Source of the DNA: Bacillus sp. FJAT-44742
GTDB lineage: Bacteria > Bacillota > Bacilli > Bacillales > Marinococcaceae
Assembly (NCBI RefSeq): GCF_002797315.1
Contig: NZ_KZ454936.1
Location: forward strand, 805,133-869,132
Reading direction: 5' to 3'
DNA length: 64,000 nucleotides
Position 1 is the stretch's first letter; the number at the start of each line of letters is the position of its first letter. This document shows, piece after piece, positions 43,913 through 52,136 of the stretch. The position numbers and the translations under genes are program-made. The notes below the pieces were generated by a model. It ran no database searches. It had not been told where the DNA came from and was given only the letters and a program-made list of their open reading frames with translations.

Positions 43913-44566
43913 TTGGCAGAAAGAGTAATAGGCGTTTATGAAAAAGAGCAAGAAGTCATTACTGCTGTTGAAGAGCTTAAAAAAGAAGGACTTGACCCTT
44001 CTGATATGTCTTTGGCTGTTGATGAAAAGACAGATGCCAGATATTTGACGAGAGAAACAGGTGTGCAAACAGAAACTGAAAAAACAACTGAAGCCAGCGA
44101 AGGCAATAATAAAGGAATGCTTGATAAACTTAAGCAAGCTTTTACAGGAAATGATCAACAGAGTAATGAGGCATCTGGAAATGTAAAAGAAAAATTTATT
44201 AGTATGGGCATGACTGAGGAAGAGGCAACAGAGTATAAGGACCAAATAAAAGAAGGAAAGATGGTTTTATTTGTAACCAGAGATGCAGACGAGGGTTTAG
44301 GAGGTCCAATTGGGCATACTACCAAACCTACGTCAACGGATCGTCCTCCATTAATGGGTTCCACCTCAAGTGAAAGGGAAACTGAGGAAAGCTCCATGAA
44401 AACAGAGCAAACCCCAGTTGAAACAGAAGGATCACCAAATAAACCAGCGAAACCCAAAAGGTCATATGCGACTCAAGGCACTAGTGATCCAGCGCCGGAA
44501 GGATCTTCTCCACAACACAGTAAATCTGAGCCAGTCGCTTCAGAGGATGAAAATAGAAACAAATAA
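43913..44566 (+). CDS. YflT-like general stress protein, copy 1
   Basis: The N-terminal 115 residues match the YflT / general stress protein 17M domain: MAERVIGVYEKEQEVITAVEEL and FISMGMTEEEATEYKDQIKEGKMVLFV. The rest (about 130-217) is a polar Pro-, Ser-, Thr- and Glu-rich tail. The start is TTG 43913, 6 bases after GGAGGTG, which aligns exactly with the start of the second copy; GTG 43904 overlaps the ribosome site. Its biochemical role is unknown. The adjacent paralogue at 44792 suggests duplication. Confidence 0.85.
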   Translation: MAERVIGVYEKEQEVITAVEELKKEGLDPSDMSLAVDEKTDARYLTRETGVQTETEKTTEASEGNNKGMLDKLKQAFTGNDQQSNEASGNVKEKFISMGMTEEEATEYKDQIKEGKMVLFVTRDADEGLGGPIGHTTKPTSTDRPPLMGSTSSERETEESSMKTEQTPVETEGSPNKPAKPKRSYATQGTSDPAPEGSSPQHSKSEPVASEDENRNK

Positions 44567-44588
44567 AACATTTCTTATAATGTCGACA

Positions 44589-44617
44589 GGGGACCAGCAT
44601 ACGCTGGTTCTCTTATT
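44589..44617 (+). terminator. Probable terminator after YflT copy 1
   Basis: GGGGACCAGC pairs with GCTGGTTCTC (one G-U pair), followed by a short T-rich stretch. Confidence 0.5.
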
Positions 44618-44640
44618 ATAAAGAACGAGCATTGATTTTT

Positions 44641-44666
44641 TATTCATTTATTTATTTATTTATTTT
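44641..44666. repeat. ATTT microsatellite
   Basis: Five to six tandem copies of ATTT lie between the two YflT genes. This kind of tract can vary in length by slippage. Confidence 0.8.
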
Positions 44667-44725
44667 CCATCGCTCCCTGGGTAGCGGCTGCATTAACGTG
44701 ACCACATCCTTTTTTGCAAAGCCTT

Positions 44726-44751
44726 GTTTTCAAAGAACAATGTAGGGGAAT
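44726..44751 (+). promoter_or_regulatory. Sigma-B-like promoter of the second YflT gene
   Basis: GTTTTC (44726-44731), 14 bases and GGGAAT (44746-44751) resemble a sigma-B promoter. The gene starts 40 bases later. Confidence 0.6.
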
Positions 44752-44791
44752 TGAAGTAAAAAACACTTTTTAAAGAAAGGAAGGTAAAAAA

Positions 44792-45385
44792 ATGGCCAAT
44801 AGAGTTGTTGGTGTGTATGATTCAAAAAAGAAACTTCTGGAGAATGTGGAAGAGCTTAAGGCAAAAGGCATTGATGCATCGGACATTTCGATTGTAGCGA
44901 AAGACGACGATACAGCAAATTTTTACGGTGAACAAACCGGGGCTCAAACGATGGCGGATACGTACGATGCTGACAAAGATGAAGGGTTTTTTGAGAAGGT
45001 CAAAGCGGCCTTTCAAACAAAAGGTGAGGTTGAAACAAGTGACGCAAGGACCCTGACTGATAAGTTTATGACCTTGGGACTGCCGGAAGAAGAGGCCAGA
45101 AAGTACCACGATAAAGTGGAGGACGGAGGGATTGTGGTCTTAGTGGATCGTCCTGCCTATGAAGAAAACGGCAGTAAGAGTAGTCAGGGCAATAATCAAG
45201 AAGGTATTTCATCCACTTCTTCGGATGCAGGTGCCGAACCCCTCGCATCCTCTTCTGATATAGGAACAGAAACAACGAGAAACGAGAGTGACCATCCAAT
45301 CGAAGGGACACAAAATCCTGCACCAGGCAGAGACAATTTTTCTGACAACGCGTTAAATCATCAGGAAAATAATGAAAATAAATAA
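44792..45385 (+). CDS. YflT-like general stress protein, copy 2
   Basis: A 197-residue paralogue of the protein encoded at 43913. It starts MANRVVGVYDSKKKLLENVEEL and has FMTLGLPEEEARKYHDKVEDGGIVVLVDRP in the second half of the domain. A polar, Ser-, Asn- and Gln-rich tail follows. ATG 44792 follows AAAGGAAGG. Tails of the two copies share composition but little sequence, so the duplication is old. Confidence 0.88.
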   Translation: MANRVVGVYDSKKKLLENVEELKAKGIDASDISIVAKDDDTANFYGEQTGAQTMADTYDADKDEGFFEKVKAAFQTKGEVETSDARTLTDKFMTLGLPEEEARKYHDKVEDGGIVVLVDRPAYEENGSKSSQGNNQEGISSTSSDAGAEPLASSSDIGTETTRNESDHPIEGTQNPAPGRDNFSDNALNHQENNENK

Positions 45386-45390
45386 TGGAA

Positions 45391-45420
45391 AAAGGGCAGC
45401 ACAAGCTGCTCTTTTTTAAA
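45391..45420 (+). terminator. Rho-independent terminator after YflT copy 2
   Basis: AAAGGGCAGC pairs with GCTGCTCTTT around loop ACAA and runs into T residues. Confidence 0.85.
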
Positions 45421-45480
45421 AAGAATAGTGTTGTTTTTCAGTAGGGGTGCTACCAAAGAATAGTAAAGGGAGGCAGGAGT

Positions 45481-45639
45481 ATGATGTTTAAAGGAGACCC
45501 TACCTTTCATGGCCTTTGTTCCCTATGCAGCCGAAAAATTAAAAATGAGGGATATTGGAAGGAAGATTCATCATACGGTTCTTTTAAATACTACTGTTCC
45601 GAGGACTGTATGAAAAAAGAGGAACCAGACCCTCAGTAA
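45481..45639 (+). CDS. Small Cys4 (zinc-ribbon-like) protein, 52 aa
   Basis: This short gene encodes a 52-residue peptide with Cys13-x2-Cys16 and Cys39-x3-Cys43 (LCSLCSRK and YYCSEDCMKK), the pattern of a small zinc-binding knuckle. ATG 45481 has GGGAGG 7 bases upstream. It stands alone between the second stress gene and the antiterminator. I do not recognise the family. A hairpin at 45658-45679 (GGTGCAGC / GCTGCGCC) follows but lacks a T tract. Confidence 0.68.
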   Translation: MMFKGDPTFHGLCSLCSRKIKNEGYWKEDSSYGSFKYYCSEDCMKKEEPDPQ

Positions 45640-45793
45640 CAGCTGATATTTAGGACGGGTGCAGCTGGAAGGCTGCGCCGATTCTTTGAAGGTAGACAAA
45701 TTTTACCTTTGGCTGCGAACTCGTTTTTCTTTTAATGCCTTACTCTTTACAGTAAAATAAGGTACATAGTTTGATAGAAAGAGTGAGTGTATT

Positions 45794-46648
45794 ATGATCA
45801 TTCAAAAGGTACTTAACCATAATGCAGCTATAGTAAAGGAAGGTAACGAGGAAAAAGTTGCTCTTGGGGCGGGGCTTGCCTTCCATAAAAAGAGAAATGA
45901 TACGATTGATTCGACAAGGATAGAAAAGCTGTTTGTATTAAAAGAAAAAGAACAAGATCATTTCACCCATCTTTTACACTCAATAAAAGAAGAAGAGGCT
46001 GAAGTTATAAGAAAAATCGTAAAAAAAGCTGAGTCTGAATTGAATGCCACTTTTAATGAAAGAATTTATATAGCGTTGTTTGATCATATTGTCTTTACCA
46101 TAGAAAGGGTGCAGTCAGGTCAGTCTGCAGCAAATTATTTACTTCCTGAAATAAAAGGATTATACCCAGATGAATTTAAGGTCGGGTTATGGGCTGCTGA
46201 GGAGATAGAGAAAGTGACAGGGACCTCCATGTCAGAAGATGAAGCTGGTTTTATCGCGCTTCATCTCTATACTGCAAGAACAAAACAGCCTACAGTTGAA
46301 GAAGCGATGAATCTTACTGAAGCGATACATTTAATGGTTGAAGTATGCGAAAAGTCGCTGGGAGTTACCTTTCCAACGGATACAGTTGCCTATCAGGGGT
46401 TAATTACTCATTTAAATATTGCCATTAAAACAGTCATACAACAGGAAGATATAAGCTCTACTCCATCTGAAATGGTTCAAATGATCAAGAAAGGTTATCC
46501 CGAAGTCTATCAAAGCACGCAAGCTGCAACTGAGGCTTTAAAAAAAGAATATGGACTGCACCTTCCCGAAGACGAGAACGTATATATATCGATGCACATT
46601 CAAAGAATATTAGTCAGAATAAAGGAAGAGGAAAAAAATAATGCCTGA
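45794..46648 (+). CDS. LicT/BglG-type transcription antiterminator
   Basis: The 284-residue RNA-binding antiterminator has a CAT domain (1-55; IQKVLNHNAAIVKEGNEEKVALGAGLAFHKK) and two PTS regulation domains with the phosphorylatable His sites (FDHIVFTIERVQ and ALHLYTA in PRD1; THLNIAI and SMHIQRI in PRD2). The sequence is closer to LicT than GlcT. It normally binds RAT hairpins in sugar-operon leaders, but no PTS permease, glycosidase or clear RAT site is in this window, so its target lies elsewhere. ATG 45794 follows GAAAGAGTG. Confidence 0.9.
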   Translation: MIIQKVLNHNAAIVKEGNEEKVALGAGLAFHKKRNDTIDSTRIEKLFVLKEKEQDHFTHLLHSIKEEEAEVIRKIVKKAESELNATFNERIYIALFDHIVFTIERVQSGQSAANYLLPEIKGLYPDEFKVGLWAAEEIEKVTGTSMSEDEAGFIALHLYTARTKQPTVEEAMNLTEAIHLMVEVCEKSLGVTFPTDTVAYQGLITHLNIAIKTVIQQEDISSTPSEMVQMIKKGYPEVYQSTQAATEALKKEYGLHLPEDENVYISMHIQRILVRIKEEEKNNA

Positions 46649-46673
46649 AGACTCTGGTCTTTGGGCATTTTTT
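46640..46673 (+). terminator. Terminator overlapping the antiterminator-gene stop
   Basis: AATGCC-TG-AAGAC pairs with GTCTT-TG-GGCATT and runs into TTTTTT. Confidence 0.82.
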
Positions 46674-46723
46674 CATTGATGCAGTCAAAATGGCCTGAAA
46701 TATACAGAAATCGGGTAATTGAT

Positions 46724-46765
46724 TGTCCTCTGGACATATTCAAATGTCCCCTCCTATGATATACT
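46724..46765 (+). promoter_or_regulatory. Candidate promoter and operator of cimA
   Basis: TATACT (46760-46765) and a weak -35 (46737-46742) are 17 bases apart. TGTCC (46724-46728), GGACA (46732-46736) and TGTCC (46745-46749) give overlapping inverted repeats across the -35. A loose CodY-like sequence lies at 46791-46805. Confidence 0.4.
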
Positions 46766-46837
46766 ATTTTCCAATATGGGGAGATTTAAAACAATTCAGA
46801 AAAGAAGTATGGATGGATTAGAGTAGGAGGGACTCAA

Positions 46838-48463
46838 GTGAATAAGCAAGTCCGGATATATGATACGACCCTGAGAGACGGAACACAAGGTGAGGGAGTC
46901 AGCTTATCTGTTGATGACAAAGTAAAGATCGCCAGAAAGCTTGATGAGCTCGGCGTTCATTACATTGAAGGAGGCTGGCCTGGAAGCAATCCGAAAGATA
47001 TGAATTTTTTCGAGAAAATAAAAGAATTGGACTTAAGGAACAGTGTGGTCACGGCTTTTGGAAGCACTCGTCGTTCCGGTATTAAAGCCTCTGACGATCC
47101 AAATTTAAATCGATTAATTCAAAGCGGTGTCAAGGCTGCTGCAATTTTTGGGAAAACGTGGGACTTCCATGTGACAGAAGCTCTGCAAACAACCTTAGAA
47201 GAGAATCTACAGATGATATATGATTCTATTTTATTTTTAAAAGAACAAGGCTTAGAGGTCATTTTTGATGCCGAACATTTTTTTGATGGCTATAAAAACA
47301 ATGAAGAGTATGCGATTCAGGCCATCCTTAAAGCACAGGAAGCGGGAGCAGACTGTATTACCCTTTGTGACACAAACGGAGGGTCCCTTCCTAAGGAAAT
47401 AGAAGACATTGTAAAGGATGTAAATGAAAAAGTCAGCACGCAAGTCGGGATCCACTGTCATAATGACGGGGAGCTAGCGGTAGCGAACACTTTATCAGCC
47501 GTTCGTGCTGGTGCAAGCCATGTGCAAGGGACAATAAATGGGTATGGCGAGCGTTGCGGAAATGCCAATCTCGTTTCTTTACTGCCGAATCTCCAATTAA
47601 AAATGGGGTATTCCTGTATTGGGAGCGCTCCTATGCAGGAGCTCGTTTCTATATCAAAATTTGTGCATGAGATTGCAAATCAAGTGCCGGCAAGCAATCA
47701 GCCATTTGTAGGGAATAGTGCGTTTGCTCACAAAGGCGGAATGCATGTCAGCGCAGTTCTTAAACACCCAGAAACCTATGAACATATTAAACCTGAAGTG
47801 CTCGGGAATAAGCGGCGGGTTCTTGTTTCAGAGTTGTCAGGCCAAAGCAACCTTATGTTTAAAGCAGAGGAAATGGGACTTACTCTTGATAAGAATGATC
47901 CCAAGGTTAAAGAAATTATTGAAAAACTAAAAGAAATGGAAAACCTGGGGTACCATTATGAAGCGGCTGAAGCGTCGTTTTTGCTTCTGGTAAAGAAGTT
48001 GTTAGGAGAAGACATTACGTTCTTTGAGCTGGATCATTTCAAAATCCTGACAGATAAAGAATCCAGTGATGAATTAACTACTGAAGCTGTTGTGAAGGTA
48101 AAAGTAAACGAAGAAGTGGTAATGACCGCAGCAGAAGGGAACGGGCCGGTTAATGCGCTGGACCATGCATTGCGTAAAGCGTTAGGCGAGTTTTATCCAG
48201 TGATTCATAAGATGTATTTATCTGATTATAAAGTGCGTGTGCTTGATGAGGGGGAAGCTACTGCTTCCAAAGTAAGAGTACTTATTGAATCATCTGATGG
48301 AAGAAATACGTGGAGCACCATAGGTGTGTCCGCCAATATTATAGAAGCAAGCTGGCATGCTCTTGTGGATAGTATCCGGTATCACTTTATGAAGCAGGAC
48401 GAAGAGCTTGAAATCATAAAAAAAGATACTGTTAAGCCTCCAGTTGGAGTAAATAACCATTAA
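46838..48463 (+). CDS. cimA: (R)-citramalate synthase
   Basis: CimA condenses pyruvate and acetyl-CoA to citramalate, giving a threonine-independent route to isoleucine. The 541 residues match the family. The HMGL-like barrel opens with IYDTTLRDGTQGEGVSLS and has the metal site GIHCHNDGELAVANTL (about 202-217). The C-terminal allosteric LeuA-dimer domain (about 410-525) would respond to isoleucine. The start is GTG 46838, after GTAGGAGGG. It stands outside the ilv-leu operon, and trpB follows after 69 bases. Confidence 0.93.
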   Translation: MNKQVRIYDTTLRDGTQGEGVSLSVDDKVKIARKLDELGVHYIEGGWPGSNPKDMNFFEKIKELDLRNSVVTAFGSTRRSGIKASDDPNLNRLIQSGVKAAAIFGKTWDFHVTEALQTTLEENLQMIYDSILFLKEQGLEVIFDAEHFFDGYKNNEEYAIQAILKAQEAGADCITLCDTNGGSLPKEIEDIVKDVNEKVSTQVGIHCHNDGELAVANTLSAVRAGASHVQGTINGYGERCGNANLVSLLPNLQLKMGYSCIGSAPMQELVSISKFVHEIANQVPASNQPFVGNSAFAHKGGMHVSAVLKHPETYEHIKPEVLGNKRRVLVSELSGQSNLMFKAEEMGLTLDKNDPKVKEIIEKLKEMENLGYHYEAAEASFLLLVKKLLGEDITFFELDHFKILTDKESSDELTTEAVVKVKVNEEVVMTAAEGNGPVNALDHALRKALGEFYPVIHKMYLSDYKVRVLDEGEATASKVRVLIESSDGRNTWSTIGVSANIIEASWHALVDSIRYHFMKQDEELEIIKKDTVKPPVGVNNH

Positions 48464-48532
48464 GCAAAGGGATGGCATTTCTATTGGTCTTTGGTACAAT
48501 AAAAGACAGGATATAGTAAAGGAGAGAATGAG

Positions 48533-49714
48533 ATGAGCAGAGCAGAGGTAAATGAAGAGAAAAAAGGTTATTTCGGGGATTTTGGCGGGAGTTTTATACC
48601 ACCCCAGCTTGAAGCAGTATTAGAGAGGCTTGATAGTGCCTTCCAACAATATAAGGATGAACCGGAATTTATTGAGGAATACAATTATTATTTAAAAGAA
48701 TACGTAGGGCGTGAAAACCCTCTAACATTTGCTGACCGGCTGTCAAATGAGCTGGGAGGAGCCCGAATTTATTTCAAAAGAGAAGATTTGAACCATACAG
48801 GCGCCCATAAGATAAACAATGTGATTGGACAGATATTACTTGCCAAAAGAATGGGAGCCCATCGAGTGATTGCTGAAACTGGTGCAGGCCAGCATGGCGT
48901 GGCAACGGCTACAGCATGTGCCATGCTGGGAATGGATTGTACCATCTATATGGGAAAAGAAGATACAAGAAGGCAGGAGCTAAATGTATTTCGCATGGAG
49001 CTTCTTGGAGCTAAGGTTGTCCCGGTAGATAAAGGAAGCGGACGCCTTAAGGATGCTGTGGATGAAGCGTTAAATGACCTGGTAGAAAACTATGAAACGA
49101 CGTTTTACCTTCTCGGATCAGCTGTTGGTCCTCATCCATTTCCTACCATTGTTCATCATTTTCAATCAGTGATCAGTAAAGAGTCTAAAAAGCAGATTTT
49201 AGAAAAAGAAGGGCGCCTTCCTGATATGGTTGTTGCGTGTGTAGGGGGAGGCAGCAACGCGATTGGTGCATTTTCTGAGTATATTGAAGAGGAGGATGTA
49301 CGCTTGGTTGGCGTTGAGCCTGAAGAAGCTGCTACCCTCACAAAAGGGACGCCGGGTGTCATTCATGGTTTTAAATGTTTATGTCTACAAGATGAGGAAG
49401 GAAATCCCCTTCCGACATACTCAATTGCAGCGGGGCTTGACTACCCGGGAATTGGGCCAGAACATAGTCATCTGAAAGTATCAGGACGAGGGGAATATGA
49501 AACGGTATCGAAACAGGAAGTGTTAGATGCTTTTCAAAAGCTAGCTCGTACGGAAGGGATCATTCCTGCCTTAGAAAGCGCTCATGCTGTGGCTTATGCT
49601 GTTAAAACAGCCCCTTCCATGGATGAAAACGATATTATTATTGTTAACCTCTCCGGCCGTGGCGATAAAGACGTAAATGAAGTCCGCCTGTTACTGAAAG
49701 ATAAAGAAATATAA
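48533..49714 (+). CDS. trpB: Tryptophan synthase beta subunit
   Basis: TrpB joins indole and serine to make tryptophan with PLP. The 393 residues show the PLP lysine in [13 protein letters not shown] (about residue 88), the Glu in AETGAGQHG and the glycine loop VGGGSNAIG. The N-terminal [12 protein letters not shown] is typical of TrpB1. No trpA or other trp gene lies nearby; it follows cimA. ATG 48533 follows AAAGGAGAG. It may be a second, stand-alone TrpB that scavenges indole. Confidence 0.94.
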   Translation: MSRAEVNEEKKGYFGDFGGSFIPPQLEAVLERLDSAFQQYKDEPEFIEEYNYYLKEYVGRENPLTFADRLSNELGGARIYFKREDLNHTGAHKINNVIGQILLAKRMGAHRVIAETGAGQHGVATATACAMLGMDCTIYMGKEDTRRQELNVFRMELLGAKVVPVDKGSGRLKDAVDEALNDLVENYETTFYLLGSAVGPHPFPTIVHHFQSVISKESKKQILEKEGRLPDMVVACVGGGSNAIGAFSEYIEEEDVRLVGVEPEEAATLTKGTPGVIHGFKCLCLQDEEGNPLPTYSIAAGLDYPGIGPEHSHLKVSGRGEYETVSKQEVLDAFQKLARTEGIIPALESAHAVAYAVKTAPSMDENDIIIVNLSGRGDKDVNEVRLLLKDKEI

Positions 49715-49742
49715 ATAAGAGAAGGCTGGGAAAAAATCCAGC

Positions 49743-49784
49743 AAAAAAGAATGGCCTCACAGGTGGTGAGAGCCATTCTTTTTT
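49743..49784. terminator. Strong bidirectional terminator between trpB and the metal module
   Basis: AAAAAAGAATGGC pairs with GCCATTCTTTTTT, and the interior CTCAC / GTGAG pairs as well. A and T runs on both sides serve trpB and the convergent minus-strand gene. Confidence 0.9.
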
Positions 49785-49815
49785 GGAGACTGAATTGTCC
49801 CAAGCCTATTTGTAT

Positions 49816-50823
49816 CTACCTGAAGGAAGGAAAAACATATGGCATATCAGGTTCGTCAATCTCTGTAATTTCCTGTAAGTGAATAGAAGGCATCGTGAAG
49901 CCTCCGTATTCCCCCTCCTGGATTGTCCCTCTAATAGTAACCCATGAGTCTTCCTCATAATGCACCGCTTCTTCGGATTCAACCAGCAACCCATAAACCG
50001 TAGCATCAGCAATGCAGCATGTCATGGAAAATCGGGCTACAACCATTTGGTTTTCGTTAAATTCTGGTTCTCTGTACACAAAACCAGCCACTTCTATTTC
50101 TTTGCCTTTAAAGCTGTCCAAGTGAATGTCCATCGCAGAGACCATGTCAAGAAAATTGTCTTCTGTAATGATTACTTCATCTTGATTTTCATAAGTATCT
50201 GCAATTTCTTTATAGTGGGAATCCAGTTCTTCCTCCTCGTATAAATCCTCCATCATATAATGCTCTTCCTCTGAGATTTCCCCTAAGCTGTCGCCGGAAG
50301 CGGAAATCGCGCCCGCCTCAAGATCCTCCAAATACTGCTCTGGATTATCAAGGTAAGCTTCCGCTCTGTTTGCTGTGTCTTGCTCCTCAGAAGCTTCTGC
50401 TACTGGTGTAGCAGGAGAAGGGGATGCGGTTGGACTTGTGAAAATACCAGAACCATATTGAATTCCCCGATTGGCAGCTACTGAACTGTCCAATACTTGA
50501 TCAGGAAGTGAGAAACCAAGCACTACAGGAGCAACAAATATTCCATAAATCATTACCTTCGTTAGTGGCCGCCCCGTCATGCTATGGTCGCTTCCACAGT
50601 CACAAAAAAAATCTTCATTCTTTTTACTTGTGCTTCGTAATATCTGAATTACACCTAAGATAAATAGTACAATTGTTGCAGCATAGACAAACGGCAGCAT
50701 CGTTGGCGCAATGTATAACCGAATGCTTCCTGATATAATCATTCCAAGCTGAAGAAGGGCAAAGCCAATTAATATAATTCCTCGAATATACGCATGAAAG
50801 CTTGTATCGGTTTGATTCTCCAT
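49816..50823 (-). CDS. TIGR03943-type putative permease subunit (YcgQ-like)
   Basis: The 335-residue protein has two N-terminal hydrophobic segments (about 12-55), a Cys/His pair DCGSDHS (about 75), another membrane segment (about 90-110), an acidic linker and a C-terminal soluble domain (about 215-335) with FVYREPEFNENQMVVARFSMTCCIADATVYG. This fits TIGR03943, whose members pair with UPF0718 permeases. The Cys pair in MTCCIADA could bind metal. AAAGGAGGAGAAC precedes ATG 50823. It is the second gene of a two-gene operon. Confidence 0.85.
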   Translation of the reverse strand: MENQTDTSFHAYIRGIILIGFALLQLGMIISGSIRLYIAPTMLPFVYAATIVLFILGVIQILRSTSKKNEDFFCDCGSDHSMTGRPLTKVMIYGIFVAPVVLGFSLPDQVLDSSVAANRGIQYGSGIFTSPTASPSPATPVAEASEEQDTANRAEAYLDNPEQYLEDLEAGAISASGDSLGEISEEEHYMMEDLYEEEELDSHYKEIADTYENQDEVIITEDNFLDMVSAMDIHLDSFKGKEIEVAGFVYREPEFNENQMVVARFSMTCCIADATVYGLLVESEEAVHYEEDSWVTIRGTIQEGEYGGFTMPSIHLQEITEIDEPDMPYVFPSFR

Positions 50824-50910
50824 GTTCTCCTCCTTTCAGAACAATTTCTTATATAATGGTTGTAGCTAAAGGCCAATGTGGATTTTTTTAAGTCATTTAA
50901 TTATTGATAA

Positions 50911-50942
50911 AACCGTGAGACGCCTTCGGGATAGCATGAGCC
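50911..50942. repeat. Possible fragment (copy D) of the dispersed element head
   Basis: The stretch GAGACGCCTTCGGGA and following AGCATGAGC resembles the head of the element at 56844-56874 (GAGACGCCTGCCGGA...AGCAAGAGC). It lies just after the permease stop. The match is short, so the call is tentative. Confidence 0.4.
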
Positions 50943-50946
50943 GAAC

Positions 50947-51999
50947 CTATAAAATAAATAATTGAAGGATCATGATACTTGTAAACACGCTCACTGTTAC
51001 GACTGACATGAAAATCAGGACAAACTTTGTTTTAAAGAAAGCAAACAGCATAATAGTATTCTTTAAATCAAGCATCGGTCCATATACGAGGAAAGCGGCA
51101 ATGGACCCGGTAGTAAACATACTGCCAAATGATGCAGCTACAAAGGCATCGGCCTCTGAACAAAGTGAAAGAACAAAAGCAAAAGCCATCATAACTCCTG
51201 TAGAGGCCCAGTCACTCGTACCAATTGCAAGAAGGAGACTTCTGTCCAGAAAGGTTTGAAACATAGCTGCGATGAAGGCACCGGCAATCAAGAATTTCCC
51301 CATAAGGAAAAACTCATCTGCCGCATGGTAAACCGTTCTTTTTATCCCGCTGCTTTGCGGTTTAGGGGCTGGCGTTGCCGCTGCCGCAATTCCGTTTCCC
51401 AGTAATTCATCTTTTTGCACCTTGAGCTGGTCGCTGTTTTTAAATATGGTATAAAGAACCGCTCCTATGATGATGGAGAGAACAAAAGCCAGTCCAAATC
51501 TTGTGTAAAAAACAGTGAGGTCATTGCGGAAAGCAAAATACGTAGAGGCCGCAACCACCGGGTTTAAGATCGGGGCTGCCACTAAAAAGACCACACCGAC
51601 ATGAAGAGGCATACCTTTTTTGATTAAGCGTCTGACCACAGGGATAATGGCACATTCACATATAGGGAAAATAGCTCCAAGCATGGCTGCAGGCAGCAGG
51701 GCGGCGTAAGCTTTTTTAGGCACGTATCTTTGTATAGTATCCTCTGAAACATAGACTTGGATAAGAGCAGATATAAAAACTCCTAGCAATATAAAAGGCA
51801 CGGCCTCGATAACAATACCTAGAAAAATAGTGTTTACATTTAACCAGGATGACGGAAGCGTAAAGAGACCTCCATCTTTAAAAAGATCCATGCTGAAAAA
51901 AAGAATCACAAAAGTAAATAGCAGCAAAATACCAAGGGCATCTTTCATCCAGCCGTTCAGCGGGGAGGGGGTATGTTCCATATTAAATTTTTGCTCCAT
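50947..51999 (-). CDS. UPF0718 permease (YcgR-like)
   Basis: A 350-residue membrane protein with about eight to ten hydrophobic segments. The family signature GAIFPICECAIIPVVRRLIKKG, including the Cys-Glu-Cys motif (about 113-116), is followed by VAAPILNPV. The UPF0718/ArsP-like family exports or imports small solutes or metalloids. It pairs with the TIGR03943 protein 123 bases downstream. The ribosome site before ATG 51999 (AAGAAAGA) is poor, and ATG 51981 is an alternative. It diverges from a CobW GTPase, suggesting metal homeostasis. Confidence 0.85.
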   Translation of the reverse strand: MEQKFNMEHTPSPLNGWMKDALGILLLFTFVILFFSMDLFKDGGLFTLPSSWLNVNTIFLGIVIEAVPFILLGVFISALIQVYVSEDTIQRYVPKKAYAALLPAAMLGAIFPICECAIIPVVRRLIKKGMPLHVGVVFLVAAPILNPVVAASTYFAFRNDLTVFYTRFGLAFVLSIIIGAVLYTIFKNSDQLKVQKDELLGNGIAAAATPAPKPQSSGIKRTVYHAADEFFLMGKFLIAGAFIAAMFQTFLDRSLLLAIGTSDWASTGVMMAFAFVLSLCSEADAFVAASFGSMFTTGSIAAFLVYGPMLDLKNTIMLFAFFKTKFVLIFMSVVTVSVFTSIMILQLFIL

Positions 52000-52136
52000 T
52001 CTTTCTTGGTCTTATATGTAAATTCTATGTGGCTTAGAGTGTATTTTAGCATAGATTCTTCTACTTTTATTAAGTAAAATAGAAAGTAATCCAGATTTTA
52101 CAAACTTGTAATGAAAGAAACCATTGGGGGCCAAAA

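Noticed and set aside
44641-44666. ATTT tandem tract as a CRISPR or functional array
   Set aside because: It is a simple microsatellite; no spacers or cas genes occur in the window.
45658-45679. Hairpin before the LicT-like gene as a RAT antiterminator site
   Set aside because: It is a simple GC-rich stem without RAT features or an overlapping terminator.
46791-46805. CodY-like site before cimA
   Set aside because: About five mismatches to the 15-base consensus, too weak by eye in AT-rich DNA.
52020-52136. Zur box between the permease and CobW genes
   Set aside because: No match to the known Bacillus Zur motif; only an imperfect AT-rich inverted repeat is present.
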